From Kaistella pullorum (GTDB taxonomy: Bacteria; Bacteroidota; Bacteroidia; Flavobacteriales; Weeksellaceae), in contig NZ_JACSPS010000002.1 in NCBI RefSeq assembly GCF_014837035.1, positions 1 through 64,000 of the forward strand: a DNA stretch of 64,000 nt, read 5' to 3'. The position numbers and the translations under genes are program-made. The notes under the pieces are model-generated. The model ran no database searches, had not been told where the DNA came from, and saw only the letters and a program-made list of their open reading frames with translations. Shown here one piece after another: positions 8,129 through 16,881 of this stretch; positions within the stretch are counted from its first letter, which is position 1, and every line of letters begins with the position of its first letter.

Positions 8129-8974
8129 TTATTTAAGCCAAAGAAAAGCTGCCGGAAACTCGCCCCGCCAGTACATTTCGTTGTGTTTGCCGTCCTCATC
8201 TGAGCGGTTGTAAATGTTTTTTGCCTTCACACTCCTAGATTTCAGCGCGTCGATTATTTTCTGCGTCTGCGCCACCATTTCAGCAGATTCGTTCTTACCC
8301 TGTACGAAATAATATTTTTGGTGACGTAGGTTCTGTTTTGAATTTTTAATGAAATTTTCAAGTTCAGACTCATTGAACCAAAATGCGTTGCTGAACGCCA
8401 AAATTTTTCCAAAAGTCCCAGGGTGTTTTACGCCGCCATATACCGAAATCAATGCTCCGAGCGAACTGCCGCCTAAAATCGTGTGCTTGCGTCCCGGTTT
8501 CGTGCGGAAGTTTCCGTCAATGTAAGGTTTCAGCGTTTCGACAATGAACCGCATATATTCTTCGCCGTGGCCGCCACCGTATTTTTCGTTTTTGAATGGT
8601 GAAAGTTCATCCATCCGCTTTTCGCCGCCATTATCGATGCCAACGACAATTGCCGATTTTCCGGTTTCTCCGTAAATTTTATCAAGCGCCTCGTCTATCT
8701 GCCATTCTCCGGCAAACGAAGTTTTGTCGTCAAACAGATTTTGGCCGTCATGCATATACAGGACCGGATATTTTTTTCGGGATGAAACGTAATCGGGCGG
8801 AAGGTAAATCCAGATTCGCCGGGTTGTGTTTAGCTGCGGTGCCGAAAAGTTTTCACTTAAAATTTTCACATTAGCCGACCGCGTACTCTGTTTTTCGGGT
8901 TCTGAACCTGCTGCCTGTCCGTGGACCTGAATCTGGATGGAAAGCAACAGAAGTAAAATCGAAAGCCTTTTCAT
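8129..8974 (-). CDS. secreted alpha/beta-hydrolase esterase (esterase D/Fes fold)
   Basis: The 281-residue protein has a signal peptide (KRLSILLLLLSIQIQVHGQ). A PF00756-type esterase domain follows: WIYLPPDYVSSRKKYPVLYMHDGQNLFD, the nucleophile elbow GGSSLGA, a late acidic turn and a histidine in KHNEMYW. The family includes enterochelin, feruloyl and other esterases, so the substrate cannot be assigned. The next gene upstream on this strand is a second hydrolase, 13 bp before this start, so the two are probably one operon. Confidence 0.88.
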   Translation of the reverse strand: MKRLSILLLLLSIQIQVHGQAAGSEPEKQSTRSANVKILSENFSAPQLNTTRRIWIYLPPDYVSSRKKYPVLYMHDGQNLFDDKTSFAGEWQIDEALDKIYGETGKSAIVVGIDNGGEKRMDELSPFKNEKYGGGHGEEYMRFIVETLKPYIDGNFRTKPGRKHTILGGSSLGALISVYGGVKHPGTFGKILAFSNAFWFNESELENFIKNSKQNLRHQKYYFVQGKNESAEMVAQTQKIIDALKSRSVKAKNIYNRSDEDGKHNEMYWRGEFPAAFLWLK

Positions 8975-8987
8975 TTGGTTAATAAAT

Positions 8988-9626
8988 TTATTTACGCAAA
9001 AAGTCCATCAGGTCCATGTAGTTTTTCTGGTTGACGCCGTGTCCGTTCATGTATTCGCGAAAACTGAAAAAACAGCTAAGGTCGTATAACAGATCCGCGG
9101 CTTTCCGGCCCCATTCGAGCGGCACTGTTGCATCATCAGTTCCGTGTGAAATGAAGAAGCGCAAATGCTCGAGCTTCTTCTTGTCTTTCACCATGTTGGG
9201 CATTATCTTTTCTTCGGGATATGCGCTGAGACAGGCCACTTTGTTAAACAACTCAGGATATTCTAGCGCGAGTGCATAAGATATGATGCCGCCCTGTGAA
9301 AAGCCGATGAGGTGCGTCTGGTTGTCCGTAAGACCGTACCGGTTGCTGACACTCATGATATTGGCCAAAATATTTTCTAATGATTGCCTCGCCTGCGGTA
9401 CATCTACGCGGTTTTCCACATTCATCAGGTCAATATCATACCACGAATAGCCACCATAATGCGAGTTGTGGGGCGCACGGAAGCTGACGATGAGCCAGTC
9501 TTCCGGAATTGTGGGCGCAAATGAAAAAAGGTCTTCTTCATTGCTTCCGTAACCGTGAAGCAGGACAAGTAGGGTAGTAGAAGGCGTGATTGTTTCGGGC
9601 TCGCGAACGAGATATTGTAATTCCAT
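8988..9626 (-). CDS. carboxylesterase/phospholipase-type hydrolase
   Basis: This is 212 residues from the ATG at 9626; the frame extends two codons to a TTG. LLVLLHGYGSNEEDLF forms the oxyanion region, the nucleophile is Ser110 in GFSQGG, the acid lies in HGTDDATVP and the base is His196 in NGHGVN. This is the bacterial carboxylesterase 2 / acyl-protein thioesterase-like group, cytoplasmic with no signal peptide. The natural substrate is unknown. The secreted esterase follows 13 bp downstream. Confidence 0.88.
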   Translation of the reverse strand: MELQYLVREPETITPSTTLLVLLHGYGSNEEDLFSFAPTIPEDWLIVSFRAPHNSHYGGYSWYDIDLMNVENRVDVPQARQSLENILANIMSVSNRYGLTDNQTHLIGFSQGGIISYALALEYPELFNKVACLSAYPEEKIMPNMVKDKKKLEHLRFFISHGTDDATVPLEWGRKAADLLYDLSCFFSFREYMNGHGVNQKNYMDLMDFLRK

Positions 9627-9632
9627 ACGCAA

Positions 9633-9853
9633 ATATATTGCAATTTTCCGGGTCAGGGCGCTTTAAAGGAATGTGCGACATCCTATGAGAGGAATGGCAG
9701 CGGCGGCCTGTCACTTATAGATTTGTTTATTTTTAATGCCTTCAGATCACGCTGATCACGCAGATTTCTTGCGCATTGGTGTCTCTGCAGCATATCCAAA
9801 GATACGACTTGGGACCATTGTGTAATTCTTTCTGTACTTTGTAGTTAAATAAA
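9633..9853. other. intergenic region with a short direct repeat
   Basis: No gene is seen here. At 9743-9765 the sequence repeats a GATCACGC unit twice (CAGATCACGCTGATCACGCAGAT). Sequences of the form ACGCTGATCACGCAGAT recur in Bacteroidota intergenic DNA in my experience, but no role is known. Confidence 0.35.
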
Positions 9854-9885
9854 AAAACCGGATCAAAAATCCGGTTTTATTTTTT
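9854..9885 (-). terminator. bidirectional hairpin terminator after desaturase
   Basis: AAAACCGGAT (9854-9863) pairs with ATCCGGTTTT (9869-9878) around a 5-nt loop. A/T-rich runs on both sides let it act on either strand. It lies just beyond, and touches, the stop of the desaturase gene. Confidence 0.8.
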
Positions 9886-10636
9886 AAACTTCCCTTTTTA
9901 CCACCGCGACCGGCTTCAGTTTGATCAGTTTCATTTTGTCTAAAAGCAACATGATCAGATACGTAACGTCAATCTCATGCCATCTTACGCCTCCAAAATT
10001 CGCTCTTCCACCGTATTTGTGATGATTGTTGTGATAGCCTTCGCCCATCATCAGCCAATCAAAACGGAACAGGTTTTTTGAAGTATCTGAAACTTTAAAG
10101 TTTACATAACCATAGATATGTCCGAACCAGTTGATGATCACGCCATGAATTGGCGCCATCATATAAGCAACCGGAAGCAGGATCCACTGCCACCACGCCG
10201 TGGCGAAAAAGTAAAAGAAAGCGGTATACGCGATTGCCCAGCCAATTCTGGAACCCCAGGAACTCGCGAACTTATCAAAAGCTTCCCACTGCGGAACATT
10301 TTTGGTGAATTTCTCTTCGATGATTACCTTTTGCTTGTTGATCTGCTGGTAAATGCTTTTTGTGCGCCACATCATAGTGAACAGATTGTGGTCGTACTTC
10401 GGTGAGTGCGGATCTTTCTCGGTATCTGCGTAGGCATGATGCATGCGGTGCATTACACCGTAGCCGTAGGCCGAAAGATAATTGGATCCCTGTGTAACCC
10501 ACGTTAGTACATAACACAGTTTTTCGCCGAATTTCGACATTTTGAAAGTTTGGTGCGCTGCGTAGCGGTGCAGAAAAAAAGTCTGGAAAAAAAGCCCTGA
10601 ATACCAGAGCACAATGATGAAAATGATAACTGCCAT
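9884..10636 (-). CDS. membrane fatty acid (acyl-CoA/acyl-lipid) desaturase
   Basis: The 250-residue protein introduces a double bond into fatty acyl chains, probably at delta-9, using a di-iron centre. The three histidine boxes are intact: HRYAAH (23-28), HRMHH (63-67) and HNNHH near residue 204. Hydrophobic helices flank them at about 2-20, 40-58 and 130-165. It appears monocistronic: a terminator follows, and a tyrS terminator separates it from the upstream gene. It likely adjusts membrane fluidity. Substrate form (CoA or lipid) is not readable from sequence. Confidence 0.92.
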   Translation of the reverse strand: MAVIIFIIVLWYSGLFFQTFFLHRYAAHQTFKMSKFGEKLCYVLTWVTQGSNYLSAYGYGVMHRMHHAYADTEKDPHSPKYDHNLFTMMWRTKSIYQQINKQKVIIEEKFTKNVPQWEAFDKFASSWGSRIGWAIAYTAFFYFFATAWWQWILLPVAYMMAPIHGVIINWFGHIYGYVNFKVSDTSKNLFRFDWLMMGEGYHNNHHKYGGRANFGGVRWHEIDVTYLIMLLLDKMKLIKLKPVAVVKREV

Positions 10637-10724
10637 TAAAATAAATTAGGTGTAAAATTACAACTTTAAAAGTTAAACAGCTGTTTACAAGTGTGGCTAT
10701 AGGCCTGAAACTATATGCTAGTAA

Positions 10725-10753
10725 TAACAAAAAATCCGGCTTGGAGCCGGATT
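10725..10753 (-). terminator. hairpin terminator of tyrS
   Basis: On the minus strand AATCCGGCT and AGCCGGATT (10733-10741 and 10745-10753) form a 9-bp stem with a 3-nt loop, followed by a T-rich run. It lies 8 bp past the tyrS stop. Confidence 0.85.
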
Positions 10754-10761
10754 GTTGTAGT

Positions 10762-12057
10762 TTAAACAGCCTTTACGATGAAGTAATTTTTCTTTCCTTT
10801 TTGAAGCAACAGGAACTTGCCGTCGATCAGATCAGATTCCTTTATCTGAAAAGTGTCGTTTATTTTTTCTTTATTTATGGATATCGAGTTGCTTTGAAGC
10901 TCTCGTCTCGCCTCGCCCTTTGATTTAAGAAAACCGGATTTTTCTGATATCAGATCAATCACACCGCCTTCCAGCACTTCTATTTTCGCGATTTCCTTCT
11001 GTGGAACACCTTCAAAGACCTCCAGGAATGTTGCTTCATCCAGATTCACCAAATCTTCAGCTGTGGAACGACCGAACAGTATTTCCGAAGCCTTCACGGC
11101 TTTTTCAAATTCTTCGCGGTTATGAACCCAAACGGTTACTTCTTCAGCCAGTTTTTTCTGTAGTTTACGCTCGTGCGGTGCCGTTTTATGTTCTGCGATT
11201 AACGTTTCGATTTCTTCTTTAGTCAGGAAGGTGTAGAATTTAATAAAACGTTCAGCATCTTCATCCGTAGCATTCACCCAAAACTGGTAGAATTTGTACG
11301 GCGACGTCTTTTTCGGATCGAGCCAGTAGTTTTCGCCGCTTTCAGATTTGCCGAATTTTGAACCGTCTGCTTTTGTGATCAGCGGGACAGTGAGCGCGAA
11401 GGCCTCGCCCTGGACTTTTCTGCGGATCAGTTCGGTGCCGGTGGTGATATTTCCCCACTGGTCGCTGCCGCCCATCTGCAGTTTCACGTTTTTCGCACGG
11501 TAAAGATGCAGGAAATCGTAACCCTGCAACAGCTGGTAACTGAATTCGGTAAAACTCATGCCTTCTGCACCGCCTTCACCGGTGATCCTTTTCTTCACCG
11601 ATTCTTTGGCCATCATGTAGTTCACCGTGATGTTTTTGCCGATATCGCGGATGAATTCGAGGAAAGAAAACTCTTTCATCCAGTCGTAATTGTTTACCAG
11701 TTCCGCGCTGTTGGCTTCGCTGCCGTCAAACTTCAGGAACTTCGTAAGCTGACCTTTAAGACAGGAAACATAATGATTCAGCGTTTCTTCGTCAAGTGCG
11801 TTTCTTTCGGTAGATTTTCCGGACGGATCGCCGATCATGCCGGTAGCACCTCCCACCAAAGCAATTGGTTTGTGGCCGTGCTGCTGAAAATGCGCCAGAA
11901 TCTTGATCTGAACCAAACTCCCGATATGAAGCGAATCTGCCGTAGGATCAAACCCGATATAGGCTGTTGTCAATTCTTTGTTCAGCTGTTCATCGGTTCC
12001 GGGCATCATGTCTGCGTACAGACCGCGCCATTTCAGTTCTTCAATAAAGGGATTCAT
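10762..12057 (-). CDS. tyrS: tyrosyl-tRNA synthetase
   Basis: This is a class I synthetase of 431 residues from the ATG at 12057 ([12 protein letters not shown]); the longer frame starts at TTG. The HIGH motif is HIGS in [13 protein letters not shown], and the KMSKS motif is KFGKS in [10 protein letters not shown]. The tyrosine-binding YQLLQGYDF segment and a C-terminal S4 RNA-binding domain (about residues 360-430, ending [12 protein letters not shown]) are present. The length suits the bacterial TyrRS family. It charges tRNA-Tyr in the cytoplasm. It ends at a strong hairpin terminator. Confidence 0.97.
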   Translation of the reverse strand: MNPFIEELKWRGLYADMMPGTDEQLNKELTTAYIGFDPTADSLHIGSLVQIKILAHFQQHGHKPIALVGGATGMIGDPSGKSTERNALDEETLNHYVSCLKGQLTKFLKFDGSEANSAELVNNYDWMKEFSFLEFIRDIGKNITVNYMMAKESVKKRITGEGGAEGMSFTEFSYQLLQGYDFLHLYRAKNVKLQMGGSDQWGNITTGTELIRRKVQGEAFALTVPLITKADGSKFGKSESGENYWLDPKKTSPYKFYQFWVNATDEDAERFIKFYTFLTKEEIETLIAEHKTAPHERKLQKKLAEEVTVWVHNREEFEKAVKASEILFGRSTAEDLVNLDEATFLEVFEGVPQKEIAKIEVLEGGVIDLISEKSGFLKSKGEARRELQSNSISINKEKINDTFQIKESDLIDGKFLLLQKGKKNYFIVKAV

Positions 12058-12110
12058 TTTCAGTAAAATTTTAAGCCGCAAAGATAGGGTTTTTGGATAA
12101 TTTTTTCAGG

Positions 12111-12197
12111 AGCTTTATCCGGCTCTCCGCTGTATCTTTCTTGGTGGCTTCGGCGGCCTCAGCCACCAAAAAAGGATGCCGCTTCGATCCGGGCTAG
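12111..12197. repeat. flavobacterial intergenic hairpin repeat, copy 1
   Basis: TTGGTGGCT (12141-12149) pairs perfectly with AGCCACCAA (12161-12169). Pairing continues imperfectly outward, with TATCTTTC facing AAAGGATG and ATCCGGCTC facing GATCCGGGCT, giving a long foldback. The layout (ATCCGGCTCTCCGCTGTATC ... GGATGCCGC ... GATCCGGGCT) resembles a repeat I associate with many Flavobacteriia genomes. A related copy lies at 47689-47783. It could serve as a terminator or be a small non-autonomous element. Confidence 0.55.
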
Positions 12198-12269
12198 GTT
12201 TTCGCGCGGTCTCCGCAGTTTGTTATTAGTACAACTTTTATTTTTATCGCGATCTGTGTTTTTACCGTG

Positions 12270-12330
12270 GACCCGCGCCCCGACCTGAGTGGAGCTCTCC
12301 GCCGGCACGGCGGAAGCGGGAACGGAGGGC
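12270..12330. repeat. GC-rich repeat-like element
   Basis: The stretch from ACCCGCGCCCCGACCTGAG to GGAACGGAGGGC contains a hairpin CCGCC-GGCAC-GGCGG. It resembles the terminal part of the same Flavobacteriia repeat family (GCGCCCCGA ... GCGGGAACGGAG). It is next to copy 1, and I see no coding potential. Family membership is by memory and uncertain. Confidence 0.4.
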
Positions 12331-12424
12331 ATAAACGAAAGTAAAGCGAATGCTTTAGTTGAAGTTTACGAACGTAGTTCAGGGAGCCTAAAAATTAAAA
12401 AATGGGCCTTAAATTTTAAAAGCC

Positions 12425-12432
12425 TAATTTTG
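12425..12432 (+). promoter_or_regulatory. TAnnTTTG -7 box for J-domain gene
   Basis: TAATTTTG matches the Bacteroidota -7 consensus, 72 bp upstream of the chosen ATG at 12504. No good -33 element is visible. Confidence 0.45.
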
Positions 12433-12503
12433 CACCCCGAAATTCAGGTCGAGAGTTTTAACCGTTGAATTTACGATACTTAAACCAAACAACAGAACGA
12501 TAT

Positions 12504-12950
12504 ATGAAAAGAATTGGCGAACACAGAAAACTTCTTGGCGTCGACAAAACCGCCACGCTGAAAGACCTGAAAACCATCTACCGCAACACCATGAAGGATG
12601 CACATCCCGATAAATTCGTGAATGATGAAGCCGGAAAGCTGGAAGCTGAGGAGAAAAGCAAATCGGTGATTGAAGCGTATCATTTCCTCGTCAGCATTAA
12701 CCCCGAGACACAAGAGAAATATAAGGAAGAATACACGGAAACCACGACCAAATCGAATATTCAGGATTTCGATTATGAAAAGCAGATCCTCAAAATCCAA
12801 CATCTGAACGGTAAAATGTTCGAATACATCGGCGTGCCGCGGAATACCTACATTAAAATGGTTAACGCAGATTCGCCAAGCCGTTTTGCGCGACGCCATA
12901 TTTACGGAAACTTCACCTACCGCAAGGCCGGCGAAGCGATGGTTGATTAA
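12504..12950 (+). CDS. J-domain protein with C-terminal KTSC domain
   Basis: The protein has 148 residues from the ATG at 12504; the longer frame opens at TTG 12465. Residues 5-70 form a DnaJ-like J domain with HPD at 34-36 (MKDAHPDKF), so it may stimulate DnaK ATPase. Residues 98-148 match the KTSC domain (FEYIGVPRNTYIKMVNA ... FARRHIYGNFTYRK). KTSC is a small domain of unknown function named after a Lys tRNA synthetase C-terminal extension. It has no Gly/Phe region or zinc finger, so it is not classical DnaJ. It is monocistronic, ending in a strong terminator. Confidence 0.88.
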   Translation: MKRIGEHRKLLGVDKTATLKDLKTIYRNTMKDAHPDKFVNDEAGKLEAEEKSKSVIEAYHFLVSINPETQEKYKEEYTETTTKSNIQDFDYEKQILKIQHLNGKMFEYIGVPRNTYIKMVNADSPSRFARRHIYGNFTYRKAGEAMVD

Positions 12951-12962
12951 GATACAAACAAA

Positions 12963-12996
12963 GAAATGCCCCGCATCTGCGGGGCATTTCTTTTTT
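12963..12996. terminator. strong hairpin terminator between convergent genes
   Basis: GAAATGCCCCGC (12963-12974) pairs perfectly with GCGGGGCATTTC (12979-12990) around ATCT. Six Ts follow on the plus strand. It separates the J-domain gene from the converging MoxR gene. Confidence 0.92.
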
Positions 12997-13005
12997 AAGG
13001 CCGTG

Positions 13006-14460
13006 TTACTTGCTGAAATATTTTCCGATCCCGGCAGAGTCGAAAGTGTATTTGTTTTCTGTTTGGGTTTTATCGAGTTTTTTATTGGCTGCTAATGCCC
13101 ACAATATAAGTTCTTTGCAGAAACTGCGGTCACCGTCACCGAGGTCGGCGGTATTTTCGTCAATCAGCACATCCAGCGGTTTTACTTCATTCAATTTGCC
13201 GTTGAGTTCATCATCGCTATCGTTATAATTGAGTTCGAGTTGGTTGTCATCAAACCATTTGATAAGATCGGTGTACGGCGTTTTTATGCTTTCTTTCTCG
13301 AGCTTTGGGATCCGCGGGAAAATCTGTTCGAACTGTGTCATAACTGCTTGATCGATAAGCAACTTCGCCACGTGGTCGGCGCCTTCCTGCTCACCTTCAT
13401 ACACGAGTTCAATCTTACCGGTAATCGAGGGAATCACGGACATAAAATCCATCAGACGTATCGAGGTTTTCTCCGAATCTGTTTCAAGCAACCTTAATTT
13501 TGCAGCTGCGACCAGATTTTCCATCGCACTGATGGTAAGTCGTGCACTCACGCCGCTTTTGGCATCTACAAATTCGCTGTCACGTGCAGAAAATGCGATT
13601 TCCTCGAGAAGGTCTCTGGCCATATCTGGAATCGAAATCTTAGCACTGTCACCGGCCGAAATGTTGGCTTCCTGCTCGGTGATCTGCCGGGCGAGCGGAA
13701 TGGTTTTCGGGTAGTGCGTGAAAATCTGCGAACCGATTCTATCCTTCAGCGGTGTCACGATGCTTCCGCGGTTGGTATAATCTTCCGGATTCGCGGTGAA
13801 TACAAACTGGATGTCAAGCGGCATCCTCAACTGGAAGCCGCGGATCTGTATGTCGCCTTCCTGCAGAATATTGAACAGTGAAACCTGGATCCTGGCCTGC
13901 AAATCGGGCAACTCATTCAATACGAAAATACAGCGGTTTGCCCGCGGAATCATGCCGTAATGCAATACACGCTCATCGGAATAAGGAAGTTTGAGCGTAG
14001 CTGCTTTTATCGGGTCGATATCACCGATCAGATCAGCTACATTAACGTCCGGTGTGGCGAGTTTTTCAAAGAAACGGTCGCTGCGGTGAACCCACGAAAT
14101 GGGTGTGTCATCACCTTTTTCTGCAATCAGGTCACGCGCATATTTGGAGATCGGCTGAAAGGGACTGTCATTGATTTCTGAACCTTTTACAATGGGCATG
14201 TATTCATCCAAAAGGCTCACCATGCTGCGCGCGATACGGGTTTTTGCCTGTCCGCGAAGTCCCAGAAGATTGATGTGATGTCCCGCCAGCAGAGCTTTTT
14301 TAAGCTGAGGAATCACGGTGTCTTCATAGCCCCAAAGTCCTTCGAAAATGGGTTCTTTGGCCTTAATTTTAGCAATCAGGTTCTGCTGAATCTCTTCTGA
14401 AATCGTCTTGTGTGCATAGCCTGATTCTTTAAGTTGTCTGAATGTAGTATCGTTTATCAT
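13006..14460 (-). CDS. MoxR/ChlI-type AAA+ ATPase
   Basis: The 484-residue AAA+ protein has Walker A GLRGQAKT at 67-74, a Walker B-like IFVLNELPD with Asn in place of the usual first Asp, sensor-1 FTANPEDY and a C-terminal lid. The fold resembles magnesium-chelatase subunit I and MoxR ATPases, which remodel or load cofactors into client proteins together with a VWA partner. The VWA gene lies immediately upstream on the same strand, 127 bp away. No chelatase large subunit or tetrapyrrole gene is nearby, so a general chaperone role is more likely. The client is unknown. Confidence 0.88.
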   Translation of the reverse strand: MINDTTFRQLKESGYAHKTISEEIQQNLIAKIKAKEPIFEGLWGYEDTVIPQLKKALLAGHHINLLGLRGQAKTRIARSMVSLLDEYMPIVKGSEINDSPFQPISKYARDLIAEKGDDTPISWVHRSDRFFEKLATPDVNVADLIGDIDPIKAATLKLPYSDERVLHYGMIPRANRCIFVLNELPDLQARIQVSLFNILQEGDIQIRGFQLRMPLDIQFVFTANPEDYTNRGSIVTPLKDRIGSQIFTHYPKTIPLARQITEQEANISAGDSAKISIPDMARDLLEEIAFSARDSEFVDAKSGVSARLTISAMENLVAAAKLRLLETDSEKTSIRLMDFMSVIPSITGKIELVYEGEQEGADHVAKLLIDQAVMTQFEQIFPRIPKLEKESIKTPYTDLIKWFDDNQLELNYNDSDDELNGKLNEVKPLDVLIDENTADLGDGDRSFCKELILWALAANKKLDKTQTENKYTFDSAGIGKYFSK

Positions 14461-14461
14461 T

Positions 14462-14490
14462 TTGTTTGTTGATGGTTGTTTGTTGATGGT
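14462..14490. repeat. 15-bp tandem duplication before moxR gene
   Basis: TTGTTTGTTGATGGT occurs at 14462-14476 and 14476-14490 (period 14). It is followed by degenerate GGTTG-type units to about 14520. It lies directly upstream of the MoxR start codon and may affect its translation or simply be a slippage product. Confidence 0.6.
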
Positions 14491-14587
14491 TGGTGTTTGC
14501 TGGTTGAAGGTTTGGATGTTTTTGCACTAATGAGTAGCGAAACCAAAACATGGCTATTTTACTTTTGCCTTGGCTCTTATAATAAAC

Positions 14588-15730
14588 TTAAATTCTCCTG
14601 ATCCAGTTCCTTTCGTAATCCTCGAAAATCATTTCGCCAAGATTTGAAAGTCCGGTGAGGAAAGCTTTTCCTTTGTTCTGCGCCGTGAAAGCTTCCACAA
14701 ACCGTCGGAGATAAGGATCCTGCGCGATCATAAATGTAGTGATAGGAATCTTCAGTTTCCGTGCCTGCGCGGCTTTGTTCAGACATTGGGCGACAATCAT
14801 CTCGTCTAATCCGACACTGTTCATGTAAAATTCGCCGGTAGGCAGTTTGATGCAGCTCGGTTTGCCGTCCGTTATCATGAAAATCTGTTTATTTGTGTTC
14901 CGCTTGCGCCGCAAAATATCCATCGCGAGTTCCAGTCCGGCTACCGTATTGGTGTGATAGGGCCCAACCTGCAGATAGGGTAGGTCTTTGATTTTAATCG
15001 GCCAGGCTTCATTTCCGAACACGATAATATCAATTGAATCTTTCGGATATTTCCGCTTGATGAGTTCTACAAGGGCCATCGCAACTTTTTTTGCAGGCGT
15101 GATGCGGTCTTCGCCGTATAAAATCATCGAGTGGCTGATGTCAATCATCAACACGGTGCTCATCTGCGCTTTGTGGCGGGTTTCCTCCACGATCAAATCG
15201 TCTTCGGTCATGCGCAAGTCACTGATTCCGTTATTTATCTGCGCATTTTTCAGACTTTCAGTCATGTTCACAGCGGTTAGGTCGTCGCCAAACTGGAAGT
15301 TTCTGTTTTCGCCGTCACGTTCGTCGCCAATTCCGGTTTTGGAAGTGCGGTGATTGCCGATGCCGGTTTTTTTGAGTTTGCCAAAAATCTGATCGAGCGC
15401 AAATTCGCGCAAGGCCTTCTCAAGCTTTGGCGTCAGCAAGTTTTTACCTTTTCCTTCGCCTGTGTTGCCGTCTTCGGAGTCTTTTTCTTCTTTAATGTAG
15501 CCGCGTTTTTTCAGGTCTTCAATGAAATCTTCAAGCGAATAATCTTCATTAAAAATGTCATACTCCTTATCGAGCATTTCAAGCCACTCGAAAGCTTCAT
15601 CCAGATCGCCGGAAGTGTGCGTCAAAAGATCTTTGAAGACATCAAAAATACGGTCGAAAGGCGAGATGTCTTCCGGTGTATGTTTTTTGAAAGTGAAACC
15701 CTGTCTGAAATTTATTAATCCGTCACTCAT
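14588..15730 (-). CDS. von Willebrand factor A (VWA) domain protein, MoxR partner
   Basis: The product has 380 residues from the ATG at 15730; the frame extends to a TTG. The N-terminal about 180 residues are acidic and helical. The VWA domain begins at about residue 190 with the MIDAS motif DISHS, continues with a threonine in HTNTVAGLE, and has the third metal ligand in MITDGKPS. VWA/MoxR pairs act as metal-dependent adaptor plus AAA+ motor. This gene precedes the MoxR gene and is probably co-transcribed despite the 127-bp repeat-bearing spacer. It is a cytoplasmic protein with no signal peptide. Its client protein is unknown. Confidence 0.88.
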   Translation of the reverse strand: MSDGLINFRQGFTFKKHTPEDISPFDRIFDVFKDLLTHTSGDLDEAFEWLEMLDKEYDIFNEDYSLEDFIEDLKKRGYIKEEKDSEDGNTGEGKGKNLLTPKLEKALREFALDQIFGKLKKTGIGNHRTSKTGIGDERDGENRNFQFGDDLTAVNMTESLKNAQINNGISDLRMTEDDLIVEETRHKAQMSTVLMIDISHSMILYGEDRITPAKKVAMALVELIKRKYPKDSIDIIVFGNEAWPIKIKDLPYLQVGPYHTNTVAGLELAMDILRRKRNTNKQIFMITDGKPSCIKLPTGEFYMNSVGLDEMIVAQCLNKAAQARKLKIPITTFMIAQDPYLRRFVEAFTAQNKGKAFLTGLSNLGEMIFEDYERNWIRRI

Positions 15731-15842
15731 ATTTCCTGCAGTTTGCAGCGACAAGTTATGGAAATTTCAAGCCAAAGGTGTGGTGGCAAAATAGATTATT
15801 CTAATCAGCCTGATAAGGTTTGAATAAAATGAAAAAATGTTT

Positions 15843-16808
15843 TTATTTCTCGCGCCACCTGTTTTCTCTCCAGCTTTTTTGCTCATTTTTATCGAGGAAA
15901 GTCCAGGCGATAATTCGGCTCGATTTGTTACCCGTGCCCATCTGAATTGTCTTCACATGGAAAATCTCCGCTTCGCCGAGCAGTTTATAGATTTTTTTAA
16001 GGTTTGATTCTTTTGAAATTAAAGTCGAAAACCAAAAACAGTTCTTGCCGAAATCTTTGCTTTCCGAAATCATGTTGCGGATGAACGCGATCTCCCCACC
16101 CGGATAGATCAGTTCATTAGTAACCCCTGAAAAATTCAGTTCGGTTTTAACCGTTTTTTTACCAGTGAGGTTGCGGATCTTACGCAGGCTTCCTTTTTCT
16201 GCATCTTCGGCTGACGCGTGAAAGGGCGGATTGCACATGGTGAAATCAATATGCTCATTTTGATTGATGACTCCTTTAAAGATGTTTTTTGCATCCTTCT
16301 GAAGCCTGATTTCGGCTTTGTCTTTCAGTTGATCATTCGCCGCGATATTGTCCTGTGCAGATTCAACCGATTTTGGATCAATGTCCGAGCCAATGAAGCT
16401 CCAGCCATATTCGGCGATTCCAAGAATAGGATAAATGCAGTTGGCGCCAACGCCTACATCGAGAACGGTAATGTTTGCCGCATTTGGAGGTGTGCCGAAA
16501 TTGCTTTGTGTAAGCAAATCTGCCATCTGATGCAGGTAATCTGCACGACCCGGAATTGGCGGGCAAAGATTCTCATCCGGAAAATGCCAGCTTTTTATGC
16601 CGTAATATTGGTTCAAAATGGCCTTGTTGAGCAGTTTTACCGCTTGTGGATTGGCGAAGTCGACAGAATCTATGCCGTGTTTGTTGGGTTTGATGTGCAG
16701 GGCCAAATCCGGTTCAGTAGCGATAAGTGCCTTCAGATCATAAGGTTCGCGGTTTTTGTTTCGTGGGTGAAGACGTGTTTTCTCAGGCGTATTTTTGTTA
16801 GCGGACAT
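15843..16808 (-). CDS. rlmF: 23S rRNA adenine-1618 N6-methyltransferase
   Basis: The 321-residue SAM-dependent enzyme methylates A1618 of 23S rRNA. It shows LHPRNKNREPYDL at the N-terminus, the SAM-binding LDVGVGANCIYPI and the catalytic NPPF motif (CNPPFHAS), followed by AEKGSLRKIRNL typical of RlmF. The ATG at 16808 is chosen because the longer frame would overlap the end of the amylase gene upstream and adds 33 unrelated residues. It lies 73 bp after the amylase stop and may be read through from it. Confidence 0.95.
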   Translation of the reverse strand: MSANKNTPEKTRLHPRNKNREPYDLKALIATEPDLALHIKPNKHGIDSVDFANPQAVKLLNKAILNQYYGIKSWHFPDENLCPPIPGRADYLHQMADLLTQSNFGTPPNAANITVLDVGVGANCIYPILGIAEYGWSFIGSDIDPKSVESAQDNIAANDQLKDKAEIRLQKDAKNIFKGVINQNEHIDFTMCNPPFHASAEDAEKGSLRKIRNLTGKKTVKTELNFSGVTNELIYPGGEIAFIRNMISESKDFGKNCFWFSTLISKESNLKKIYKLLGEAEIFHVKTIQMGTGNKSSRIIAWTFLDKNEQKSWRENRWREK

Positions 16809-16881
16809 TTTTAAATATTTAATAGGCAAAGATGCGGCAAAATAAACGGGAAAGCGTTTCTTTTCTCCAATGTTGATTAGC

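Larger units (their letters stand above)
12082..12424. other. long intergenic region with two hairpin repeats
   Basis: No gene is visible between tyrS and the J-domain gene. The region is more GC-rich than its neighbours and holds two inverted-repeat elements, annotated separately at 12111-12197 and 12270-12330. A short unique stretch and a promoter box follow. Confidence 0.6.
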
